53,139 bases of DNA from NCBI GenBank assembly GCA_964615765.1, contig CAZTQN010000029.1, positions 1 to 53,139 of the forward strand, in the 5' to 3' direction. The position numbers and the translations under genes were made by a program. The notes beneath the pieces were generated by a model. It did no database searches and was not told the DNA's origin. It saw only the letters and a program-made list of their open reading frames with translations. This DNA is from CAZTQN01 sp964615765 (GTDB taxonomy: Bacteria; Planctomycetota; Phycisphaerae; Phycisphaerales; UBA1924). Of this stretch, positions 7,285-13,417 are shown piece after piece (position 1 is the stretch's first letter; each line of letters opens with the position of its first letter).

Positions 7285-8373
7285 ATGGCGTACTACACGG
7301 ATCTTTTCACCGTTGAGACCTACCGGGCTTTCTTGTCCTCGGACAAGACCATCTCAGGATTCCGCGAGTCACAGCGGACGATGGCTAAGAAGCTGAAACG
7401 CGGCGACAAATTGCTCGCGTACTTGACCGGCCTGTCGCGATGGGCGGGGGTGCTCGAAGTAGTCGAAGGGCCGTTCGAGGATCGCACGCCAATCTTCTAC
7501 TCCGTTGACGATCCGTTCGTGATCCGATTCCGGGTGAACGCCAGAATCGCTCTACCGCTCGAACATGCCTTGCCGATCCAAGACCCGCGCATCTTCGATC
7601 AACTCTCGTTCACACGAGGGAAACGCGAGCAGTATTGGCTCGGCCCGCTCCGTCGCAGCTTGCAGCACATCTCCGACGAGGACGGTCGCTTGCTTGAGGG
7701 GTTGCTAGCGACTCAGAGCAAGACGCCGCAGGTGTTTCCAATCGACGCCGACGTGCTCGAAGAGATGGCGCCCCAGCGTGTCAAGCGTGCCGACGGCGAT
7801 GTGCGTGTGGTCGTTCCCAAGGACATGCCACCCCCCGAGGGCGGCGACACCAAGGCGGAGCGAGAGTCGATCCGCATGCAGGCCGAGGTTGCGAAGCTCG
7901 GCGAAGCGATGGGATGCCGAATCTGGCTGCCGCGTAATGACAGGGCAGCGGTGCTCACGCACTGGACGCCCCACGATTCATCGCTGATTGACTCTCTGCC
8001 GCTCAACTACGACGAGACGACGATCAAAACCATCGAGCAGATCGACGTGATCTGGCTCAAGGGTCGCGCGATCCAACGCGCGTTCGAGGTCGAACATTCC
8101 ACGGCGGTTTACTCGGGGCTGCTGCGCATGGCCGACCTGCTCGCGCTGCAGCCCAACATGAACATCGCACTGCACATCGTCGCTCCTGCCGAGCGGCGCG
8201 AGAAAGTGCTCGCGGAGATCCGGCGTCCAGTGTTTTCCCTCCTTGAGCATCAGCCGCTTTCCAAGAAGTGCTCGTTCATATCCTACGAGGACCTCACGAC
8301 GATCATGGCGTTGCCGCACCTGAGCCACATTGCGGATAGTGTGCTCTCCGAGTACGAGGATCGTGCTGACTGA
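7285..8373 (+). CDS. EVE-like domain fused to a probable PD-(D/E)XK-type nuclease
   Basis: Predicted defence-type protein, 362 residues. Residues 1-140 fit a PUA-like EVE domain: YYTDLFTVETYRAF, RGDKLLAYLTGLSRWAGVLEVV, then YWLGPLRRSL. EVE domains bind modified bases in DNA or RNA. After a linker (150-195), residues 200-320 look like a restriction-endonuclease fold: a helix EVAKLGEAMGCRIWLP, D254 in IDVIW, and FEVEHS (267-272) with E268/E270 where (D/E)xK is expected, followed by a helix SGLLRMADLLALQ and NIALHIVAP. The catalytic Lys is replaced by Glu, so activity is uncertain. GGAG precedes the ATG. Base composition is clearly less GC-rich than the neighbours, suggesting transfer. The next three genes share this trait and the islet. 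Family recognition is by eye and moderate for the nuclease part. Confidence 0.7.
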   Translation: MAYYTDLFTVETYRAFLSSDKTISGFRESQRTMAKKLKRGDKLLAYLTGLSRWAGVLEVVEGPFEDRTPIFYSVDDPFVIRFRVNARIALPLEHALPIQDPRIFDQLSFTRGKREQYWLGPLRRSLQHISDEDGRLLEGLLATQSKTPQVFPIDADVLEEMAPQRVKRADGDVRVVVPKDMPPPEGGDTKAERESIRMQAEVAKLGEAMGCRIWLPRNDRAAVLTHWTPHDSSLIDSLPLNYDETTIKTIEQIDVIWLKGRAIQRAFEVEHSTAVYSGLLRMADLLALQPNMNIALHIVAPAERREKVLAEIRRPVFSLLEHQPLSKKCSFISYEDLTTIMALPHLSHIADSVLSEYEDRAD

Positions 8374-8387
8374 GTCCCAGCGGGGGG

Positions 8388-8412
8388 TGCCGGGGGGCGG
8401 CAGCCCCCGGCA
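8388..8412. repeat. Hairpin after the EVE gene
   Basis: Perfect 9-bp stem TGCCGGGGG (8388-8396) / CCCCCGGCA (8404-8412), 7-nt loop, 14 nt after the stop of the EVE gene. There is no T-run. It resembles a REP unit and separates the EVE gene from the next transcription unit. Confidence 0.6.
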
Positions 8413-8479
8413 ATTGTGATCGTCGCTAACGGACGGTTGATGTGGATAACAGAAACCGTCTTGCGGGTGACGGAGCAGG

Positions 8480-8485
8480 TATACT
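8480..8485 (+). promoter_or_regulatory. Possible -10 element of the HTH-HTH-TIR operon
   Basis: TATACT (5 of 6 to consensus) lies 28 nt before the ATG at 8514, with GGAG at 8503-8506 as ribosome binding site. No good -35 is present at 16-18 bp, which would fit control by a dedicated factor, but this is weak evidence. Confidence 0.35.
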
Positions 8486-8513
8486 GCGCTCCGGCAATAA
8501 ATGGAGATCTTTG

Positions 8514-8765
8514 ATGCCGAATGAAGGACAAGAGCCCAACTGGTCAGCCGTGATCGCCCGCTGCCTCGCTTACCTCTGCCTCAAAAACTCTGAGTACCGC
8601 GACAAGTCCGTGTTGGAGCAGGCGGCTTTCCTTGAAAAGCTGGGCCTCCCGATGGATGATCGCGCTGGGGTTGTCGGCAGCACGCCGGGTTCGCTGCGCG
8701 AACTGGCGCGTCAGGCACGGAACAAGAAAGGAGGGAAGCGCAATGGCAAAAGGAAGCGGAGTTGA
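8514..8765 (+). CDS. Small sigma-region-4-like HTH protein A
   Basis: Small basic-tailed protein of 83 residues, first gene of a compact three-gene unit. No named family is recognised. Helical N-terminal part VIARCLAYLCLKNSEYRDKS, then EQAAFLEKLGLPMDDRAGVVGSTPGSLRELARQAR, which has the spacing of a sigma-70 region 4 helix-turn-helix (helix, LGxT/S turn, recognition helix), then a Lys/Arg-rich end. The same pattern occurs in the next gene, so the two look like diverged duplicates. The ATG at 8514 has GGAG seven nt upstream; an open stretch further upstream has no start signal. The gene overlaps the next one by 23 bp in another frame, indicating coupled translation. Confidence 0.75.
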   Translation: MPNEGQEPNWSAVIARCLAYLCLKNSEYRDKSVLEQAAFLEKLGLPMDDRAGVVGSTPGSLRELARQARNKKGGKRNGKRKRS

Positions 8766-9009
8766 GGATCTCAACGAACGCGCTGAGCGCATGACGGCTT
8801 TCGAGTCTCGTTTTGTGAGTCTCTTGGGCTTGTTGCTGGTGCAAGAGCGCAAGCAGACAGAACAGATCGGCCTCCTAGGGCGTGCGGGGTTCAAGCCCGC
8901 CGAAATCGCGGCCTTGCTCGGGACGACGTCGAACACGGTCAGCGTCGAACTGTCGAAACAGCGCAAGGCCAAGAAGCAGAGGTCAAGTAAGAAGCTCAAG
9001 AAGAAGTGA
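8743..9009 (+). CDS. Small sigma-region-4-like HTH protein B
   Basis: DNA-binding protein of 88 residues. Residues 15-35 form a helix (MTAFESRFVSLLGLLLVQE), followed by QTEQIGLLGRAGFKPAEIAALLGTTSNTVSVELSKQRKAKK, a clear sigma-70 region 4-like helix-turn-helix, and a Lys-rich tail. No region 2 is present, so it is not a complete sigma factor; it may be an anti-activator, a repressor or part of a sensor. AAAGGAGG at 8727-8734 is the best ribosome binding site in this area and fixes the start inside the preceding gene. The stop is 6 nt before the ATG of the TIR-like gene, so all three are almost certainly one operon. Confidence 0.8.
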   Translation: MAKGSGVEDLNERAERMTAFESRFVSLLGLLLVQERKQTEQIGLLGRAGFKPAEIAALLGTTSNTVSVELSKQRKAKKQRSSKKLKKK

Positions 9010-9015
9010 TCCCCA

Positions 9016-9882
9016 ATGGCCAAGATCAACCCGAAACTGTTTGCGGCTATAGAAGCCAAGACAAGGTTGAGCAAACAGCAGGTCTATAAGCGCATCCAGC
9101 AGATTGCGCAGGACGACTACCTGTCCCGACCGCTCGCGGCGATCAAACTTGGCGCAGAGGTTGGGCTGGCGATCAACAAGTATGCCAGCGATGCGGAACT
9201 CGGACAACTCCGGCAGACCGGCGGGCCAGTTGCCCCACCGACCGCGGTAGGAAACGTTGCATCGGTCCCGGTATTCGCCGCACCAAAGGGCGGCAAGAAG
9301 GCAGGAAGGAAGTTTGGCAAGCCCACGAAGAACCAAGTATTCGTGGTGCATGGCCGCGACAACGTGGCGAAGACCGCCGTGTTTGACTTCCTTCGCGCTC
9401 TGGGCATTACGCCGATGGAATGGAGTCAGGCGGTCCGCATGACCAAGAAGCCCACACCTTACATAGGCGAAATTCTGAACGCGGCTTTTGGAAATGCTCG
9501 AGCGGTCGTTGTGCTATTGACACCGGATGACGTAGCACAACTCCGTGATGATCTCATTTCCTCGTCGGACCCGGCATTCGAGAAACGCCCGACTGGGCAG
9601 GCACGCCCGAATGTGCTCTTCGAGGCTGGGATGGCGTTTTCCAGCCACCCCGACAAGACGGTCATGGTCCAACTCGGCAACATCCGACCGTTCAGCGACA
9701 TCGCCGGACGCCATGTCATTCATATGAGCGGCGATGCCAAGAAACGCAAGGACTTGGCTGACCGCTTGGAGTTTGCGGGCTGCGACGTAAACACGACTGG
9801 CACGGACTGGCTGGATGCGGGCGACTTCACGGACCCGGATGCACGCATACCAACGAATCGGCGGAAAAAGAAGCGAAGGTAG
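9016..9882 (+). CDS. TIR-like nucleotide-binding effector (PF10137 type)
   Basis: Probable NAD-degrading or nucleotide-binding effector, 288 residues. Residues 105-236 match the TIR-like domain found in CBASS Cap12/STING-type and Pycsar effectors: NQVFVVHGRDN (106-116), helix TAVFDFLRALGITPMEW, TPYIGEILNAAFGNARAVVVLLTPDD, then ARPNVLFEAGMAF (196-208), whose Glu (E203) sits where the family's catalytic Glu is expected, and HVIHMSGD. The N-terminal 60 residues are helical with a possible DNA- or protein-binding segment LSKQQVYKRIQQIA, followed by a Pro/Gly/Lys-rich linker. There is no cyclase gene nearby, so the trigger is probably the two small HTH proteins encoded just upstream or something they sense. 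Low GC compared with flanking genes suggests transfer. Such domains kill or arrest the host after infection in known systems; here this is inference. Confidence 0.85.
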   Translation: MAKINPKLFAAIEAKTRLSKQQVYKRIQQIAQDDYLSRPLAAIKLGAEVGLAINKYASDAELGQLRQTGGPVAPPTAVGNVASVPVFAAPKGGKKAGRKFGKPTKNQVFVVHGRDNVAKTAVFDFLRALGITPMEWSQAVRMTKKPTPYIGEILNAAFGNARAVVVLLTPDDVAQLRDDLISSSDPAFEKRPTGQARPNVLFEAGMAFSSHPDKTVMVQLGNIRPFSDIAGRHVIHMSGDAKKRKDLADRLEFAGCDVNTTGTDWLDAGDFTDPDARIPTNRRKKKRR

Positions 9883-10032
9883 TCTACTGTCGCGTACACC
9901 TACGCCGCCACCGTCGCCATCGTGACCTCCGACCACGGGCCGTCGCACGCGACGGGCAGGTCGTCAACCGCGACGGGGCCGCCGGCGGACGCGACAGCGG
10001 GCATGGGCGGGCGGGCGGGATCAACGCCGGCG

Positions 10033-10569
10033 CTACTTTGGGAGCTTCGGCGGCGGTGGCTTGTACACCAGTACGGTCGGGCGCTGGCCGCATTCGGGGC
10101 AGGGCGCGGCTCGGGGCAGGCCGGCGCGGTTGTAGCCGCACCCGGCGCACTCGCCGCGGCGGCGCAGCGGTCCCCGCCACATGAACGCGCCGCGGAGGGC
10201 GGCGGTGAGCACGTACACGAAGATGGCCACCGCCATGCTCAACCTCGGGCCGAGCCCGGGGGGGAGGGGGGGGATGAGCACGCCGGCGATGAGCGCGGCG
10301 GCGGCGGTGGGCGGCACGATGCACGCGAGGCTGACGCCCCACGAGCCGCGCGTGAGCGCGAAGACGAGCGCGGGGCTGCTGGCGGCGCCGGCGACGGCGC
10401 CGAACATCGCGGCGATCGGGGCCATGGACAGGCTGCGGCTCAAGCCCACCTCGGCGATCACGCCGAAGCCGGCGCCGAGGGCGACCGAGAGCGGGACGGC
10501 CGCGGCGCCGCGGATGAGGATCTGAAACTGCTTTTCGTCGCGTGCGGCGGGCACGGAAAAAGTGTACAC
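10033..10569 (-). CDS. Membrane protein with C-terminal zinc ribbon
   Basis: Integral membrane protein, 178 residues, unknown role. About four hydrophobic segments (AAAVPLSVALGAGFGVIAEV, MAPIAAMFGAVAGAA, ACIVPPTAAAALIAGVLIPP, MAVAIFVYVLTAAL) are followed by a cytoplasmic zinc ribbon: CAGCGYN, a 10-residue spacer and CPECG. Short membrane proteins with this ribbon are very common in Phycisphaerae. The start is GTG at 10569; an internal GTG five codons later is an alternative. It is divergent from the SPFH gene, with 181 bp between the starts including an inverted repeat GGTTCAC/GTGAACC (10624-10647) that could be an operator. Confidence 0.75.
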   Translation of the reverse strand: MYTFSVPAARDEKQFQILIRGAAAVPLSVALGAGFGVIAEVGLSRSLSMAPIAAMFGAVAGAASSPALVFALTRGSWGVSLACIVPPTAAAALIAGVLIPPLPPGLGPRLSMAVAIFVYVLTAALRGAFMWRGPLRRRGECAGCGYNRAGLPRAAPCPECGQRPTVLVYKPPPPKLPK

Positions 10570-10750
10570 GAAGGTTCTGGCGGCCTGGTGTGCCGGTGGT
10601 TGTGAGGTCGGCCTGCTCCGAGCGGTTCACGGCCGCCCGCGTGAACCCCCCGCGTACACTTTCCGAATCACTCGCGGACGCGCGCGGTCGCGGGCAGCGC
10701 ACGCCCGCCGCGCACACACCCCCCGCCCCCCCTCTCGGGAGACGCCTCCG

Positions 10751-11863
10751 ATGGATATCTGGAACCGTCTGAAGCAGGAGTTCATCGACATCGTCGAGTT
10801 CCTCGACGATTCGAGCAACACCATCGTGTACCGCTTCGATCGGTACCGCAACGAGATCAAGAACGGGGCCAAGCTCATCGTGCGCGAGGGGCAGGCCGCG
10901 GCGTTCGTGCGCGAGGGGCAACTCGCCGACGTCAAGGCGCCCGGCACGTACACGCTCGACACCAAGAACCTGCCGATCCTCGGGACGCTCTTGGGCTGGA
11001 AGTACGGCTTCGAGTCGCCGTTCAAGGCGGAGGTCTACTTCGTCTCCACGCGGATCTTCACCGATCTGAAGTGGGGCACGATGAACCCGATCATGCTGCG
11101 CGACCCGGAGTTCGGGCCGGTGCGGCTGCGCGCGTTCGGGACATACACGATGCGCGTGAAGGACCCCGGGCAGTTCATCAAGCAGATCGTTGGGACTGAC
11201 AGCCGCTTCACGACCGAGGAGATCACGAATCAGTTGCGGAATGTGATCGTCGGCGCGTTCACGACGGCGCTCGGGCAGGCGAAGGTGCCGATGCTGGACC
11301 TGGCGGCGAACCAGGAGCAACTCTCGGCGGCGATCGCCGAGCGCATGCGGCCGGAGTTCGACAAGTACGGGCTGGAAGTGCCCAAGTTCATCATCGAGAA
11401 CATCAGCCTGCCGCCCGAGGTGGAGGCGGCGCTGGACAAGCGAGCCAGCATGGGCGTGATCGGGAACCTCGACGCGTACACGAAGTTCCAGACGGCGGAG
11501 GCGATCCGCGACGCGGCCAAGAACCCGGGGGCTGCCGGGACGTTCCTCGGCGTTGGCATGGGGCAGATGTTCGCGAACCAGGCCATAGGCGCGGCGGCGA
11601 GCGCGGCGGGGACGGCGAGCGTTGGCGTGGGTGGGGGGGCGGGTGGGCCGCCGCCGCTGGCGCAGACGGTCGTGTTCTTCCTGGCGCTCAACGGCCAGCA
11701 GGCCGGGCCGTTTGAACTGGGGCTTCTGCGCAGCAAGGCGCAGAGCGGCGAACTGCGGGCCGACACGCTGGTGTGGCGGCAGGGCATGGCCGCGTGGCAG
11801 CCGGCGAAGGACGTGCCGGAAGTCGCGACGCTGCTGAACAGTGCGCCGCCGCCGCTGCCTTGA
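10751..11863 (+). CDS. SPFH-domain protein with GYF_2 tail (YdjI-like)
   Basis: Probable membrane-stress scaffold protein, 370 residues. Residues 1-280 match the SPFH/virion-core-like family of B. subtilis YdjI: the opening WNRLKQEFIDIVEFLDDSSN, then VREGQAAAFVREGQLADVKAPGTYTLDT, PVRLRAFGTYTMRVKDPGQFI and FIIENISLPPEVEAALDKRASMGVIG. A Gly/Ala-rich linker leads to a GYF_2 domain (about 308-362) with FFLALNGQQAGPFELGLLR and TLVWRQGMAAWQPA. There is no transmembrane helix, so membrane contact would come from partners. The ATG at 10751 has GGGAG nine nt before it. The next gene encodes a zinc-ribbon membrane protein like YdjG, the partner pair known in Bacillus to act with PspA; no pspA is seen here. 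Confidence 0.85.
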   Translation: MDIWNRLKQEFIDIVEFLDDSSNTIVYRFDRYRNEIKNGAKLIVREGQAAAFVREGQLADVKAPGTYTLDTKNLPILGTLLGWKYGFESPFKAEVYFVSTRIFTDLKWGTMNPIMLRDPEFGPVRLRAFGTYTMRVKDPGQFIKQIVGTDSRFTTEEITNQLRNVIVGAFTTALGQAKVPMLDLAANQEQLSAAIAERMRPEFDKYGLEVPKFIIENISLPPEVEAALDKRASMGVIGNLDAYTKFQTAEAIRDAAKNPGAAGTFLGVGMGQMFANQAIGAAASAAGTASVGVGGGAGGPPPLAQTVVFFLALNGQQAGPFELGLLRSKAQSGELRADTLVWRQGMAAWQPAKDVPEVATLLNSAPPPLP

Positions 11864-12143
11864 TGGGAAGCCGGAAGAACTCAGAGGGCTCGGAGTGGGG
11901 GGAGGAACTCGGAGGGGGGCGGGGGGGCGGGGGGGAAGGGGGGGCGGGGGATTGGGTGAGGGCATGGGGGCGATGCGGACCCGGGGCGAGGCGTTGGCAT
12001 CGTCGCGTGACCTAGCCATGATTCTCGATCTGCTTCTCCTGCTCGCTCACCCTTTCCCCCCAGAGTTCTCTCCACGTTCTCTCCCCTCTCCAAGACTCTG
12101 CGTTCATGCATCCCGCTGAACTCGCGCGTCTCCGAGTTTTCTC
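11864..12143. other. Gap with G-run tract
   Basis: No gene seen. 11895-11968 is a run of at least eight blocks of four or more G on the plus strand, which could form a G-quadruplex in RNA or DNA. The rest (12015-12143) is pyrimidine-rich without a clear motif. Confidence 0.4.
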
Positions 12144-13340
12144 ATGTCCTCCGAGCACTCTGAGTTGATGCAGCCCGACCAAGCCACGACCGGCCGCGCT
12201 CCGAGGGGCACGCTGCAAGCCACCGCGTTCGAAGCCGCGCGGCCGATCGATCCCAAGGTCGGAGTCGACGGCATCACGCGGTTCCCCTGCAAGCAGTGCG
12301 GAGCGCGGCTGGAGTATGCGCCGGGCACGACCGTGCTGCAGTGCGGCTACTGCGGGACGGAGAACCAGATCGCCCTCCCGCCGACGGTCGTCGAAGAACT
12401 CGATTACGCGCAGGCGCTGGCCGACCTTGAGAACAAGGCCCCGCGCACGCAGCACCGCATCGTCAAGTGCGGGGCGTGCCGGGCGGAGCTCGAGCAGCCG
12501 GCGGGCCTGTCGTCGTTCAACTGCCCGTTCTGCGGGATCGACATCATCGCGACCACGGCCCAGAGCGCCACGCACATCCTGCCCGGTGCGCTCCTGCCGT
12601 TCAACATCGGGCGCGACAAGGCCCGCGAGACCTTCCGCGCCTGGCTCAAGAGCCGGTGGTTCGCACCGAACGCGCTCAAGCGGGAAGCGTTCATCGACGC
12701 CTGCTTCAGCGGCGTCTATCTGCCCGCGTGGACGTACGACTCCGCCACGCGCACCGACTACACCGGGCAGCGCGGCGACGCGTACTACGTGACGCAGACG
12801 GTGATCGTCAACGGCAAGCCGCAGGTGCGCCAGGTTCGCAAGATCCGCTGGTCGCCCGCCTCCGGCACGGTCAACCTGGGCTTCGACGACGTGCTGGTGA
12901 TGGCGACGACGTCACTGCCCGCCGACCGGCTCGACACGCTCATGCCGTGGGATCTGGCGAAACTCGTGCCGTACGACGACGCGTACCTCGCGGGGTTCAA
13001 GAGCGAGATCTACACCGTCACGCTGCCCGACGGGTTCGAGCGGGCCAAGGGGCTGATGCGCCCGATGATCGAGACGGCGATCCGGCACGACATCGGCGGC
13101 GACGAGCAGCGCATCACCCACATGAACACGCGTTACTCGAACGTGACGTTCAAGCACGTGCTGCTGCCGGTGTGGCTGAGCGCGTACCGCTTCAGCGGCA
13201 AGGTGTATCAGTTCATGGTGAACGCACGCACCGGCGAAGTCGCCGGCGCCCGCCCCTACTCGGCGATCAAGATCGCCCTGTTCGTGCTCATGTGCCTGGC
13301 GATCATCGCCCTGATCGCGTTCTTCGCATCGCAGAAATAA
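12144..13340 (+). CDS. Double zinc-ribbon, tail-anchored protein (YdjG-like)
   Basis: Membrane-associated protein, 398 residues. Two zinc ribbons near the N terminus: C49/C52 with C67/C70 (FPCKQCGARLEY ... LQCGYCG) and C109/C112 with C127/C130 (VKCGACRAELE ... NCPFCG). A large domain of about 220 residues follows: LLPFNIGRDKARETFRAWL, GVYLPAWTYDS, YTGQRGDAYYV, HVLLPVWLSAYRF. A C-terminal helix (IALFVLMCLAIIALIAFF) serves as anchor. This arrangement matches B. subtilis YdjG and related primosomal-N'-like zinc proteins found beside SPFH genes. It follows the SPFH gene on the same strand after a 280-bp gap, so it may have its own promoter. The ATG at 12144 is used; a Met eight codons later is possible. 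Confidence 0.8.
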   Translation: MSSEHSELMQPDQATTGRAPRGTLQATAFEAARPIDPKVGVDGITRFPCKQCGARLEYAPGTTVLQCGYCGTENQIALPPTVVEELDYAQALADLENKAPRTQHRIVKCGACRAELEQPAGLSSFNCPFCGIDIIATTAQSATHILPGALLPFNIGRDKARETFRAWLKSRWFAPNALKREAFIDACFSGVYLPAWTYDSATRTDYTGQRGDAYYVTQTVIVNGKPQVRQVRKIRWSPASGTVNLGFDDVLVMATTSLPADRLDTLMPWDLAKLVPYDDAYLAGFKSEIYTVTLPDGFERAKGLMRPMIETAIRHDIGGDEQRITHMNTRYSNVTFKHVLLPVWLSAYRFSGKVYQFMVNARTGEVAGARPYSAIKIALFVLMCLAIIALIAFFASQK

Positions 13341-13417
13341 GCCGCGTTCGCGCGCAAACCCACCTTCCCCTCTGCGTCTCCGTGCCCCCTTTGCGCCCTC
13401 TGTGGACGCCTCTCGCC

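Noticed and set aside
9884..12019. 711-codon minus-strand frame across the zinc-ribbon and SPFH genes
   Set aside because: Low-complexity Arg/Pro composition, overlaps two well-supported genes, no motif.
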